A stretch of DNA of 64,000 bases from Trichobilharzia regenti (Eukaryota; Platyhelminthes; Trematoda; Strigeidida; Schistosomatidae). Below are positions 51,906 to 64,000 of this stretch, in pieces; the stretch's first letter is position 1; each line of letters opens with the position of its first letter. The stretch is from positions 94,768,984-94,832,983 of the forward strand of contig OX235265.1 of NCBI GenBank assembly GCA_944472135.2, in the 5' to 3' direction. A model generated the notes under the pieces. The model saw only the letters and a list, made by a program, of their open reading frames with translations. It made no database searches and was not told where the DNA came from. A program made the translations under genes and the position numbers.

Positions 51906-52699
51906 ACCATTTAGCAGGTTTATGCGTTGGGGATTTACACATTGACAATATAGAACGTAGAGAATTATTGGGTTTACGTATTTTTGGCAAACCATACATA
52001 TTTACTTACTTTACTTACTTTTGATTACAGCTTGATTCCACACTGTATTTTTAGTACAAGTATGAAATTTTCAGCATGGATATCGGTAGCTCAAATTTCG
52101 CAGGCCGACCATAGATATCAGGTGTGCGTCGGCAGTGGATTGAACCTTGGACCATGTGCATCGTAGGCGAGAGTCCTAACCACTGTGCCACCGACGCACA
52201 CATATGCGGGAATTTACATTTTGGTGGTTATGAAGAGTCAAATTAACCTTTACTTATAGTATTTAGGCCATGAAGATTCACTAGATTAGCTGTCACTGTG
52301 CCCTGCAACAACTGAATATCTTTTGAGGAGTGATCACAGCTAAATTTGCTTTTATCATCAAGAATAGACATCGTTTTAGATTTGTAGTCACTTTTATTCA
52401 TAATGACGACTCCAGAACCTTTATCAGGTTTCGTAATAATGATATTGGAATTTTCCCGTAGCTATTTCAAGGGTTTTAAATACTGGGAATTTAAAATAGC
52501 TTTTTCCTTTGGGTTGTTGTTTAAAAACTGGTGAGTTGTATCAACCATCTTGTCCTTAAGCCAACCCCGGTCTTCATCGGATGTTGTGGCAAGAGATTTG
52601 AGTTGGTCATATTAGTTTTCAAACTCACCATGGATGGCTAAATACGTACAGTGTGTGCGAGGAACACAAAATTTGAGTCCAAGGGATTAAGCTTCTTTC
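51879..52699 (-). pseudogene. PLE family 2, RT N-terminal part, split by a SINE (left arm)
   Basis: Minus-strand reading: GLKFCVPRTH, HGEFEN, DEDRGWLKDKMVDTTHQFL, NIIITKPDKGSGVVIMNKSDYKSK (the conserved pre-RT box of PLEs), then the SINE, then MYGLPKIRKPNNSLRSILS and SPTHKPAKWLVEYVL (RT motifs 1-2). Stops occur at EN-stop-YDQ, PLK-stop-LREN and after VLLT. The residue pattern (KPDKGSG, YGLPKIHKP) clearly differs from PLE family 1 (KADKGNA, YGTIKIHKP). Confidence 0.8.
52002..52199 (-). repeat. tRNA-headed SINE, family 2 (left arm)
   Basis: The head is close to SINE family 1 (GTGTGCGTCGGTGGCACAG, GGTTCAATCC), but the body is different (GATATCTATGGTCGGCCTGC ... CATGCTGAAAATTTC) and the tail is (TAAG)n with AGTAAGTAAA. 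It lies inside the PLE RT frame, which reads through HMYGLP when the SINE is ignored. The target duplication is only ATATGT. Confidence 0.8.
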
Positions 52700-52740
52700 T
52701 GATGAGTAGATAGAGTGATACCAAATTGAATGTACGTGTG

Positions 52741-53056
52741 GACACATATACATATGGACGACTCATCGATCTCTGCAAGTAAGGGCCGGCTTCGAAGCTT
52801 ATTCCTCAATGGCTGCAAATACAAATAGAATCTTCAGAACCCATAAACGGTGAGAAAAGACGTCCTAGCTCCCCTATTGCGGAATATATTTTAGAGACAG
52901 GACATACGATTGACGTTAACAGATCATTCAGACCTATGTATAAAACGTATTTGGGGCGTATCCTAAGGTTTGTGGAAGCCCTAGCAATTACAAAGTTTAA
53001 ACCACCTCTATGCGTTCAAAAGCAATTCATCATCACATTAAACCTTCCTTGGTAAA
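52741..53056 (+). pseudogene. PLE family 2, GIY-YIG C-terminus, head-to-head with the RT part (left arm)
   Basis: The plus strand reads GHIYIWTTHRSLQVR (a decayed YIGRTxRSL nuclease core with G changed to W), a frame change, then SSPIAEYILETGHTIDVN, YLGRILRFVEALAITKFK, PPLCVQKQFIITLNLPW and a stop. It points away from the RT part on the other strand, the same head-to-head layout as the two PLE family 1 composites. It is inactive. Confidence 0.65.
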
Positions 53057-53127
53057 TTTTGTTTTGATACCACAGCAGATGTACTATTATCTCTGTTATT
53101 TGGTTCAGTGGTATTCATTGTTATTTT

Positions 53128-53295
53128 GACCTTGAATATGTCTTTTCAACCTGACCTAAGTCTATTTTGTCTCCTCTTATCTCTTTATCAATTTCATATA
53201 TATTCATTCCTATGACGAGTCCGTGTGTGAACAGATTGTTCGAAATATGCTGCGCAAATATATTAAACGATTCAGACAAATTTTTCCGGAACATT
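53128..53295. repeat. Short inverted repeat inside the left arm, unit 2
   Basis: Reverse complement of 51760-51905 with minor changes. Confidence 0.7.
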
Positions 53296-56200
53296 ATCTC
53301 GCATGAGTTGTCGCCGGATATCCAAGTTGAAAAGTTTGTGCTGATTTGAGCCACACTGATACGTTATTTCTTAGCAAGCGAATATATTTCATCTCTTGAA
53401 GAACTTCGTGATAGTTTCGACAAACTCACTGATACGAAATGTTTCAGTATGACTTTATGGATGTTAAATACCAGTTAGCACATCTATGTGTATTCGATTT
53501 AATCAGCTTCAAAGATGGGTAGTTGAATGTCTCATCACTCTCCAGAATCCTCCTCATTGAAAAGGATTCATGGAATTTCAACTGCTCGCCTCAATGAATA
53601 GCAGTAAGAAGTGTAATTCTTGAAATTATAGTGAAGTAGTGAGCAATACACCAGCATCTTGATGGAAATAATGAAGAAGCCTATGCATATTCGGTGTATT
53701 TATTCAGAGTTTGAGACCGGAAGGCATAATTTCTCTTTCCCGTCAATTCAGTGAATCTGCCTGGTTTCAGCGAATTCTCGTCTTCACGGGAAATTAAGCT
53801 AAATATCTTATTTTGAAACGATAGTTTTGTGAAAAATATAACGCAAAAATGTGCTGAATTAGTTATTCATCTCTCTTACTTTATTATTTGTTGAAGTGAC
53901 TATTCATGTACAAATGTCAAGTAGGCTGAAAAAGTGTGTTTCATTTCGAAAACAAATAGTCGTGTTGGTTGTTTTTCTACTGAAATATGTGAGTACTTTG
54001 AAACTAACGTCAACGATACAGAGAGAGAGAGAGACAGAAAGATAACAAGACGCATTTTTTAACTTAATTTGTGTAGTTTCAGCTTAATCACTGAATAAAT
54101 TACACCTTGATCTTTGAACTCGTAGTTATATTCTTGTATTACATAAACACTTTTGAGTGGTTATCTTTTATGAAGCGTAATCTGTTAAATTTTAGCGATA
54201 CGTGTTAGAATAGTCGAACATTCTATGGCACCAGTGAGTTTATGTTCACAGCTATTCGGGGTGTTTCGACCTACTTATTCCTACTGAATAATAGTCGTCA
54301 TTTTGTAGGCTTATATTTTCAAAAGACAGTCAATGACATCTATTGAGTCTTATTGAGTGTACCATAGTAATACTGAGACCCTTCTTAGACAAACACTAGG
54401 ACAAATTTATGAGTGAAATGGAATAATTTCCTTGGTTACAATGGTCATAATAGTTTCCTACACTTATTTGATTCACATTCCAGTGACTAGTTGTCACTGT
54501 AAGAGTTTACAATACCAAACGAAGTGTGTACATACTTATGATAATCCCCTATACTTAACAGCGTTTCACTCAAATTTGAGTACTTTTTCGGTGTTACAGT
54601 CAGATATATTTAGAGAAATCGAATTTATGACCTAGTGACTTGGAGGTTCTAGCAGTATATTCAAAACACCTAACATTTCTGTTCAGAATAGTTGAGTGAA
54701 ATGTCTTCGGTACCAGAGATACAATGTATGAACACTGTTAGGTGCATCACGATGACTGGTGCTCGTGTGCAGTAGTCTGTTTCAGCGATAGCTGGAGGGT
54801 GGCTTCAGTGTAGATATTTCAGCTGGACGAGAGTGGCGAAGATCTTCTCACAGTATCAACTGGCATCCTATGCTGCAGGATTACTATTTTATATTCTTCA
54901 GCGTCTTCGAATAATGTATTCTGAGTCAGATACATCAATGTAATAATGTAGTTAGTAAACTTCTGAGAAAAAACATCTTCGCAAGACGACTAATGTATGG
55001 TTCTATAAGCGTGAAATCCATCCTAAAAATATCTTGAAATCAGTGGGTGATGAGATGGTATCCACAAATCGGTGACTGAATTATGTTGAGTCAGATCTCA
55101 TATGGTTCTTTCATTGTATGACTGAACCAAAATCTACTTGCTTGCGATGATTTTTGACGAAGATATTAAGTGGAAATCAAATGAGGAGATACACGAAATT
55201 AAATTTCATGCATCTACATAGGCAGGAATTATGTCAAATTATTCAACAGCCTTCAATTGAATTTAAATTCAATAATTAGGCGGTATGCATGTGACAGAAC
55301 ACAACAAGACAGTTAGTACCTCTTTATTTGTAAGTGTGACCAAGAGTTTGAAGTTGTCGGTTTGAACTGGTCGGATGCAGTTTTGCTGATGTAATCACAT
55401 GACTCTCTGTTGTCCAGTTTATACTCACCTGTCGTATCACCGATCATAAATTATCATAGATCTAGGAAAACTCAAAATGTATCTCAAATCGATGTGTATT
55501 CTACACTCGTTGAATTTACAAATAACAATGTCTCTGTTTTACTGCAGTCATCTGAATTTCATTAACTATAACACCAATACCAATGCGATTTTCCTCTCAA
55601 CTTATACCGACTACTGTATGATAACACTTGCAAAATTACATTTTCCTAGGCCTATAAAGAAAGATTCATTCCTGTATAAAACCGCTTCTCGTTTAGAATC
55701 TGTGTGAGAGTCCGTTACTTAAAAGAAGACGAATGCAGTGTCTTTAACGGTAGATCACTATAACACTACACAGAAAGTCAAAGTAATTAGAGGTGTTGCT
55801 GGACTTCAGACAGGCTTCAATAATTACTGAAAGACTGGTTTTCCATGCACATAACTGCTTCCCATTGATTACAGTTATATTCGAACAATGAACACTGGTG
55901 AAGCTGTAATCTGGAGTCCGACAGTGAACGAAATCAATATGATATCTCTACAATCTACAAATCTTATCTTAGTTGACCGCGATCACACTATTTATATTTG
56001 CGATTTCACTGAAACAGATTGGTATGTTTACAAAAAGTCTTCGTTTCATAATGTCGCTTTTAAAACAAATGCACATGCCACCTGTAATCATGCGCGTACA
56101 TTCATGCAGAAAGTAGACATATTATCTTGTCAACGGCCATCTTCAGTAATATGACGAAGGTCGAAATAACAGAAATGCTTCAGATACTCAGCTTAACCTA

Positions 56201-57164
56201 CAGACGCTTTCTAGAAGACAGATTGTTAATAACGAGCACCATTATCTAACTCCTTCTGGTTTTCGGATTCCCAAATAGGGCACTGTGGGAAATACAACGA
56301 CAATAAATGACCACTAGCCTTAGTGGCAAGGTGTTCGCGACAAAATCAACAGGTTATTAGAGGTACCAGAGAGCTGAATGTAATTGGATCCACCAATATA
56401 CTAATATTCATAAAGAGGTGGCTCATAAATAAGCCTTAAATACTCAGTTTGGTTCAAATGAACTCCTCCTTGTATCGTTTTACTTAATAAAGTCCACTCA
56501 AGCATTCTGATAATTAATTTATCAGTTCTTTCATGGTATTTCTTGATTATATACATGCATTCTCGACCTACCCACCGGCAGCTCAGATGAGGTCGATATT
56601 GCTCTGATGGCTACATAACTGGACCAATTCCTAAGTGAGACACAGAAGTATACCCTTTTTAACTGAAGATTTCACCTACCGTGTAATAAGATTCTCATCG
56701 GCACACAACTCACTGTCATCTTCTCTGGAGCCTTACAACCATCACTTCGTTGTCTTTGTGGAATGACCTGGTTTCTTCATCTGTCACTTCAGCCATCTAG
56801 TCATTTATTGACACTGAGTGGTTGCTTGTTGAAGGGCTATTTCCTTTAGGCGAAACAGCGAAGTGGTAATTTGGCTAAGAAAGACACCTCTGGCATTTCT
56901 CTTAGGAGTGCTTTACAAAACATACGGCAGTGGCTTTTCTATTTCAAACAGTAGTTTAAGTACCATGTGAAATTATCAGTATGTTGAACGGTCAGCTACA
57001 TCTGGGATTCCCATGGAGTCACCTATTCATTAAGTACTAACTGGACCCTACATTGCTTACCTTAGGTGATTGGAAGAGAGCCTTTTTATTCAACATAATA
57101 TGATCGTTATGAATGTCTGCTGCTTTCTAGATGACAAGGTTTTGAACACAATTTATTGTCTTCA
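53296..57164. other. Unannotated part of the left arm
   Basis: AT-rich, with a short (GA)n run near 54019. Open frames of 60-88 codons occur, none recognisable; each has an exact mirror in the right arm, so conservation between arms is not evidence of coding. Confidence 0.55.
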
Positions 57165-57438
57165 GGTTCTTACAATTATAAAATAAAATATTTATTGTCG
57201 TTATTATTATGATAGCCAGTTATGTGGCGGATACATTTTTAAACGTAGAATAACAGATTAGTTAGGGGTGTCAAAATAAATAATCCTACTTGTGTGACAA
57301 ACGTGCTTGGCTTAAATCGATTAGAAAATATTGTAAAACGGGAGACAATGATGGTGATTAATCATAGTAGATTTGTTGAGTGTGGGGTAGGAAAATTGAC
57401 AAATCAGTTCAAGTTTATCGAAGGTGTCAGGTGAGTGA
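57165..57438 (-). repeat. Dispersed noncoding repeat, copy 3 (at palindrome centre)
   Basis: Reverse-complement relative of 14595-14995. It ends in GGTGTCAGGTGAGTGA, and its last 38 bases (57401-57438) are the only unpaired bases of palindrome 2. Confidence 0.85.
57401..57438. other. 38-bp spacer at the centre of palindrome 2
   Basis: The bases between the arms are simply the continuation of repeat copy 3, as seen by comparison with the intact copy at about 14690-14740. The turn-round is therefore inside this repeat. Confidence 0.9.
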
Positions 57439-57680
57439 GTCAATTTTCCTACCCCACACTCAACAAATCTACTATGATTAATCACCATCATTGTCTCCCG
57501 TTTTACAATATTTTCTAATCGATTTAAGCCAAGCACGTTTGTCACACAAGTAGGATTATTTATTTTGACACCCCTAACTAATCTGTTATTCTACGTTTAA
57601 AAATGTATCCGCCACATAACTGGCTATCATAATAATAACGACAATAAATATTTTATTTTATAATTGTAGGATCCTGAAGA
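57439..57680 (+). repeat. Dispersed noncoding repeat, copy 4
   Basis: Plus-oriented copy beginning at GTCAATTTTCC, without the first 38 bases that copy 3 has. Confidence 0.85.
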
Positions 57681-60600
57681 CAATAAATTGTGTTCAAAAC
57701 CTTGTCATCTAGAAAGCAGCAGACATTCATAACGATCATATTATGTTGAATAAAAAGGCTCTCTTCCAATCACCTAAGGTAAGCAATGTAGGGTCCAGTT
57801 AGTACTTAATGAATAGGTGACTCCATGGGAATCCCAGATGTAGCTGACCGTTCAACATACTGATAATTTCACATGGTACTTAAACTACTGTTTGAAATAG
57901 AAAAGCCACTGCCGTATGTTTTGTAAAGCACTCCTAAGAGAAATGCCAGAGGTGTCTTTCTTAGCCAAATTACCACTTCGCTGTTTCGCCTAAAGGAAAT
58001 AGCCCTTCAACAAGCAACCACTCAGTGTCAATAAATGACTAGATGGCTGAAGTGACAGATGAAGAAACCAGGTCATTCCACAAAGACAACGAAGTGATGG
58101 TTGTAAGGCTCCAGAGAAGATGACAGTGAGTTGTGTGCCGATGAGAATCTTATTACACGGTAGGTGAAATCTTCAGTTAAAAAGGGTATACTTCTGTGTC
58201 TCACTTAGGAATTGGTCCAGTTATGTAGCCATCAGAGCAATATCGACCTCATCTGAGCTGCCGGTGGGTAGGTCGAGAATGCATGTATATAATCAAGAAA
58301 TACCATGAAAGAACTGATAAATTAATTATCAGAATGCTTGAGTGGACTTTATTAAGTAAAACGATACAAGGAGGAGTTCATTTGAACCAAACTGAGTATT
58401 TAAGGCTTATTTATGAGCCACCTCTTTATGAATATTAGTATATTGGTGGATCCAATTACATTCAGCTCTCTGGTACCTCTAATAACCTGTTGATTTTGTC
58501 GCGAACACCTTGCCACTAAGGCTAGTGGTCATTTATTGTCGTTGTATTTCCCACAGTGCCCTATTTGGGAATCCGAAAACCAGAAGGAGTTAGATAATGG
58601 TGCTCGTTATTAACAATCTGTCTTCTAGAAAGCGTCTGTAGGTTAAGCTGAGTATCTGAAGCATTTCTGTTATTTCGACCTTCGTCATATTACTGAAGAT
58701 GGCCGTTGACAAGATAATATGTCTACTTTCTGCATGAATGTACGCGCATGATTACAGGTGGCATGTGCATTTGTTTTAAAAGCGACATTATGAAACGAAG
58801 ACTTTTTGTAAACATACCAATCTGTTTCAGTGAAATCGCAAATATAAATAGTGTGATCGCGGTCAACTAAGATAAGATTTGTAGATTGTAGAGATATCAT
58901 ATTGATTTCGTTCACTGTCGGACTCCAGATTACAGCTTCACCAGTGTTCATTGTTCGAATATAACTGTAATCAATGGGAAGCAGTTATGTGCATGGAAAA
59001 CCAGTCTTTCAGTAATTATTGAAGCCTGTCTGAAGTCCAGCAACACCTCTAATTACTTTGACTTTCTGTGTAGTGTTATAGTGATCTACCGTTAAAGACA
59101 CTGCATTCGTCTTCTTTTAAGTAACGGACTCTCACACAGATTCTAAACGAGAAGCGGTTTTATACAGGAATGAATCTTTCTTTATAGGCCTAGGAAAATG
59201 TAATTTTGCAAGTGTTATCATACAGTAGTCGGTATAAGTTGAGAGGAAAATCGCATTGGTATTGGTGTTATAGTTAATGAAATTCAGATGACTGCAGTAA
59301 AACAGAGACATTGTTATTTGTAAATTCAACGAGTGTAGAATACACATCGATTTGAGATACATTTTGAGTTTTCCTAGATCTATGATAATTTATGATCGGT
59401 GATACGACAGGTGAGTATAAACTGGACAACAGAGAGTCATGTGATTACATCAGCAAAACTGCATCCGACCAGTTCAAACCGACAACTTCAAACTCTTGGT
59501 CACACTTACAAATAAAGAGGTACTAACTGTCTTGTTGTGTTCTGTCACATGCATACCGCCTAATTATTGAATTTAAATTCAATTGAAGGCTGTTGAATAA
59601 TTTGACATAATTCCTGCCTATGTAGATGCATGAAATTTAATTTCGTGTATCTCCTCATTTGATTTCCACTTAATATCTTCGTCAAAAATCATCGCAAGCA
59701 AGTAGATTTTGGTTCAGTCATACAATGAAAGAACCATATGAGATCTGACTCAACATAATTCAGTCACCGATTTGTGGATACCATCTCATCACCCACTGAT
59801 TTCAAGATATTTTTAGGATGGATTTCACGCTTATAGAACCATACATTAGTCGTCTTGCGAAGATGTTTTTTCTCAGAAGTTTACTAACTACATTATTACA
59901 TTGATGTATCTGACTCAGAATACATTATTCGAAGACGCTGAAGAATATAAAATAGTAATCCTGCAGCATAGGATGCCAGTTGATACTGTGAGAAGATCTT
60001 CGCCACTCTCGTCCAGCTGAAATATCTACACTGAAGCCACCCTCCAGCTATCGCTGAAACAGACTACTGCACACGAGCACCAGTCATCGTGATGCACCTA
60101 ACAGTGTTCATACATTGTATCTCTGGTACCGAAGACATTTCACTCAACTATTCTGAACAGAAATGTTAGGTGTTTTGAATATACTGCTAGAACCTCCAAG
60201 TCACTAGGTCATAAATTCGATTTCTCTAAATATATCTGACTGTAACACCGAAAAAGTACTCAAATTTGAGTGAAACGCTGTTAAGTATAGGGGATTATCA
60301 TAAGTATGTACACACTTCGTTTGGTATTGTAAACTCTTACAGTGACAACTAGTCACTGGAATGTGAATCAAATAAGTGTAGGAAACTATTATGACCATTG
60401 TAACCAAGGAAATTATTCCATTTCACTCATAAATTTGTCCTAGTGTTTGTCTAAGAAGGGTCTCAGTATTACTATGGTACACTCAATAAGACTCAATAGA
60501 TGTCATTGACTGTCTTTTGAAAATATAAGCCTACAAAATGACGACTATTATTCAGTAGGAATAAGTAGGTCGAAACACCCCGAATAGCTGTGAACATAAA

Positions 60601-61543
60601 CTCACTGGTGCCATAGAATGTTCGACTATTCTAACACGTATCGCTAAAATTTAACAGATTACGCTTCATAAAAGATAACCACTCAAAAGTGTTTATGTAA
60701 TACAAGAATATAACTACGAGTTCAAAGATCAAGGTGTAATTTATTCAGTGATTAAGCTGAAACTACACAAATTAAGTTAAAAAATGCGTCTTGTTATCTT
60801 TCTGTCTCTCTCTCTCTCTGTATCGTTGACGTTAGTTTCAAAGTACTCACATATTTCAGTAGAAAAACAACCAACACGACTATTTGTTTTCGAAATGAAA
60901 CACACTTTTTCAGCCTACTTGACATTTGTACATGAATAGTCACTTCAACAAATAATAAAGTAAGAGAGATGAATAACTAATTCAGCACATTTTTGCGTTA
61001 TATTTTTCACAAAACTATCGTTTCAAAATAAGATATTTAGCTTAATTTCCCGTGAAGACGAGAATTCGCTGAAACCAGGCAGATTCACTGAATTGACGGG
61101 AAAGAGAAATTATGCCTTCCGGTCTCAAACTCTGAATAAATACACCGAATATGCATAGGCTTCTTCATTATTTCCATCAAGATGCTGGTGTATTGCTCAC
61201 TACTTCACTATAATTTCAAGAATTACACTTCTTACTGCTATTCATTGAGGCGAGCAGTTGAAATTCCATGAATCCTTTTCAATGAGGAGGATTCTGGAGA
61301 GTGATGAGACATTCAACTACCCATCTTTGAAGCTGATTAAATCGAATACACATAGATGTGCTAACTGGTATTTAACATCCATAAAGTCATACTGAAACAT
61401 TTCGTATCAGTGAGTTTGTCGAAACTATCACGAAGTTCTTCAAGAGATGAAATATATTCGCTTGCTAAGAAATAACGTATCAGTGTGGCTCAAATCAGCA
61501 CAAACTTTTCAACTTGGATATCCGGCGACAACTCATGCGAGAT
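57681..61543. other. Unannotated part of the right arm
   Basis: Mirror of 53296-57158. No recognisable genes. Confidence 0.55.
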
Positions 61544-61782
61544 AATGTTCCGGAAAAATTTGTCTGAATCGTTTAATATATTTGCGCAGCATATTTCGAA
61601 CAATCTGTTCACACACGGACTCGTCATAGGAATGAATATATATGAAATTGATAAAGAGATAAGAGGAGACAAAATAGACTTAGGTCAGGTTGAAAAGACA
61701 TATTCAAGGTCAAAATAACAATGAATACCACTGAACCAAATAACAGAGATAATAGTACATCTGCTGTGGTATCAAAACAAAA

Positions 61783-62098
61783 TTTACCAAGGAAGGTTTA
61801 ATGTGATGATGAATTGCTTTTGAACGCATAGAGGTGGTTTAAACTTTGTAATTGCTAGGGCTTCCACAAACCTTAGGATACGCCCCAAATACGTTTTATA
61901 CATAGGTCTGAATGATCTGTTAACGTCAATCGTATGTCCTGTCTCTAAAATATATTCCGCAATAGGGGAGCTAGGACGTCTTTTCTCACCGTTTATGGGT
62001 TCTGAAGATTCTATTTGTATTTGCAGCCATTGAGGAATAAGCTTCGAAGCCGGCCCTTACTTGCAGAGATCGATGAGTCGTCCATATGTATATGTGTC
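61783..62098 (-). pseudogene. PLE family 2, GIY-YIG C-terminus (right arm)
   Basis: Mirror of 52741-53056, with the same lesions. Confidence 0.65.
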
Positions 62099-62139
62099 CA
62101 CACGTACATTCAATTTGGTATCACTCTATCTACTCATCA

Positions 62140-62960
62140 GAAAGAAGCTTAATCCCTTGGACTCAAATTTTGTGTTCCTCGCACACACTGTACGTATTTA
62201 GCCATCCATGGTGAGTTTGAAAACTAATATGACCAACTCAAATCTCTTGCCACAACATCCGATGAAGACCGGGGTTGGCTTAAGGACAAGATGGTTGATA
62301 CAACTCACCAGTTTTTAAACAACAACCCAAAGGAAAAAGCTATTTTAAATTCCCAGTATTTAAAACCCTTGAAATAGCTACGGGAAAATTCCAATATCAT
62401 TATTACGAAACCTGATAAAGGTTCTGGAGTCGTCATTATGAATAAAAGTGACTACAAATCTAAAACGATGTCTATTCTTGATGATAAAAGCAAATTTAGC
62501 TGTGATCACTCCTCAAAAGATATTCAGTTGTTGCAGGGCACAGTGACAGCTAATCTAGTGAATCTTCATGGCCTAAATACTATAAGTAAAGGTTAATTTG
62601 ACTCTTCATAACCACCAAAATGTAAATTCCCGCATATGTGTGCGTCGGTGGCACAGTGGTTAGGACTCTCGCCTACGATGCACATGGTCCAAGGTTCAAT
62701 CCACTGCCGACGCACACCTGATATCTATGGTCGGCCTGCGAAATTTGAGCTACCGATATCCATGCTGAAAATTTCATACTTGTACTAAAAATACAGTGTG
62801 GAATCAAGCTGTAATCAAAAGTAAGTAAAGTAAGTAAATATGTATGGTTTGCCAAAAATACGTAAACCCAATAATTCTCTACGTTCTATATTGTCAATGT
62901 GTAAATCCCCAACGCATAAACCTGCTAAATGGTTAGTAGAATATGTCCTTTTAACTTGAC
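62140..62960 (+). pseudogene. PLE family 2, RT N-terminal part, split by a SINE (right arm)
   Basis: Mirror of 51879-52699, with the same stops. The RT box IIITKPDKGSGVVIMNKSDY lies at about 62392-62451, and MYGLPKIRKP follows the SINE at 62840. Confidence 0.8.
62640..62837 (+). repeat. tRNA-headed SINE, family 2 (right arm)
   Basis: Mirror of 52002-52199, flanked by ATATGT at 62634-62639 and 62838-62843. Confidence 0.8.
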
Positions 62961-64000
62961 CTAACTTGTCTATTTTGTCTCCTCTTATCTCTTTATCAAT
63001 TTCATATATATTCATTCCTATGACAAGTCCGTGTGTGATCAGATTGTGCGATTCAGACAAATTGCGTTTTCTTATTTCTTTGTCTAAATCCATTAAGAGA
63101 ACTAAGTGTCTCAAATAATCGTTATTATGAAATGTCCTACAACTACTTAATCTATTGACTATTAATCAGTAGTGTGATAAATACTTTTAAAAGTGGTTAA
63201 CTGTAGAAATTTTGGTCTGAGTCTCCCAGATACTGTAATAAATAATTCTAAACTTGCTTTTGGAAAATTCTGAAGATGTTTTATTTTGAAGTCCAAGATT
63301 AATAAGAAGGCATTTCGAAAATATCCTCAGTGCTTCCAATTAAGGAAAGGACTTAGAAAACACGACATAGGAGTCTTAATAAAGTGAGGGATATGACAAC
63401 TTTCTAGCCCAGGAGGACACTCCAGTAGACCTGAATCAATCAAATTATTGGGACATATGAATATTGATGAGTGTAGACAGACTGACCATAGGGAGTTGAC
63501 TGGCTTGGAGAAAAGTGAATCTATGTCAATCCTAACAGTGACACACAGTTACACGCAACTGGTTTTGACAGAGCCACATTTCCTGAACTAGATGGATACT
63601 GAGGTTGACGACTGAATCCATCTGCCCCTAATCTATATGCGCCATGTGCAGTGCAAATGAATTAAAACCTACAAAAGAAGTACAGAAAAGTGTACGACGG
63701 TTGCGTCCTTCCACTGACTCCAACTGAAGGTTCTAAGACTAGTTCATTTATCTGTGTTAGACTCATTCAGAAACTGATTTTATGTATGCGAAGAGAACAC
63801 TTACTACTGTGTGACTGAACGTTGGTGGTTGATTATTTCTGTCATACACTGCGAAGTCACCCACGGTTGGATTTTACTAACGTGCTCTGAAAGTTCCGTT
63901 TTGCTGAAAACATGCGATTTCTCAAGTTTTCACAAGCGCTTATTGGTACTACGTTGTGAGTATTTAGTCGTTCGCAGCATTTGGTGCATTATAGAACATG

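Larger units (their letters stand above)
50839..57400. repeat. Left arm of palindrome 2 (at least 6.56 kb)
   Basis: Each base x pairs with 114839-x in the right arm. The offset is constant from the last base of the window (64000 with 50839) to the centre, so there is no net indel in 6.56 kb, and every stretch I compared was identical. Several open frames appear twice at mirrored positions. Confidence 0.97.
57439..64000. repeat. Right arm of palindrome 2, reaching the window end
   Basis: Reverse complement of 50839-57400. The outer end is not seen: the arm is still matching at 64000. Confidence 0.97.

Noticed and set aside
53052..53070. TAAATTTTGTTTTGAT in the palindrome arm as a PLE family 1 3' end.
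   Set aside because: The match to antisense PLE family 1 sequence is under 20 AT-rich bases with nothing matching around it.
55888..56154. Small open frames with exact second copies at 58685-58951 and similar pairs.
   Set aside because: Their duplication is due to the palindrome, so conservation says nothing about coding. No motif recognised.

Overview
The window is eukaryotic and built almost entirely of transposable elements. It contains no complete host gene that I can recognise. It most likely comes from a blood fluke (Schistosoma). The evidence is an SMalpha-type repeat carrying hammerhead ribozymes, Ty3/gypsy elements with the CHCC Gag knuckle of the CsRn1/Boudicca clade, Penelope-like elements (PLE) with a GIY-YIG endonuclease, RTE-type LINEs of the SR2 kind, CR1/SR1-type reverse transcriptase debris, and several tRNA-headed SINEs. 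The DNA between elements is AT-rich. The species cannot be fixed from the sequence alone.

Layout. 1-9.4 kb: an RTE endonuclease fragment (minus), a GIY-YIG scrap, a PLE composite (a minus copy head-to-head with a 5'-truncated plus copy), and RTE 3' ends split by a truncated gypsy element. 9.4-19.7 kb: an inverted repeat with arms of about 3.66 kb around a 1.06 kb spacer. Each arm carries a truncated Boudicca-like pol, an exon-like block with splice signals, a SINE, a CR1-type RT fragment and an RTE 3' end. The right arm runs into a 172-N assembly gap. 19.7-25.4 kb: quiet AT-rich DNA with one perfectly framed SINE. 25.4-26.0 kb: an SMalpha composite with two oppositely oriented hammerhead ribozymes inside a 13-bp target duplication. 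26.2-29.0 kb: a second PLE composite that has captured an RTE 3' end, flanked by a 12-bp target duplication. 29-33.5 kb: quiet, with one dispersed repeat. 33.5-43.5 kb: a nearly full-length CsRn1/Boudicca-like element (minus) whose 5' LTR is split by a complete gypsy element (plus) that has indistinguishable LTRs and one open gag-pol frame. 44.3-50.3 kb: CR1 and RTE remnants, one RTE carrying a SINE with a clean target duplication. 50.8-64.0 kb: a nearly uninterrupted palindrome with arms of at least 6.56 kb and a 38-bp spacer. It reaches the window's end, and each arm carries remnants of a second PLE family and a second SINE family.

How the parts relate. The SINE bodies share sequence with both the 5' region and the 3' end of the RTE element in this same window, which points to RTE machinery as their mobiliser. 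The PLEs show the same head-to-head layout at three places. The nesting gives relative ages: the RTE copy is older than the SINE inside it, and the minus-strand gypsy is older than the plus-strand gypsy in its LTR. The most notable items are the two large palindromes, the hammerhead pair, the PBS-like leader array of the minus-strand gypsy, and the intact young gypsy.
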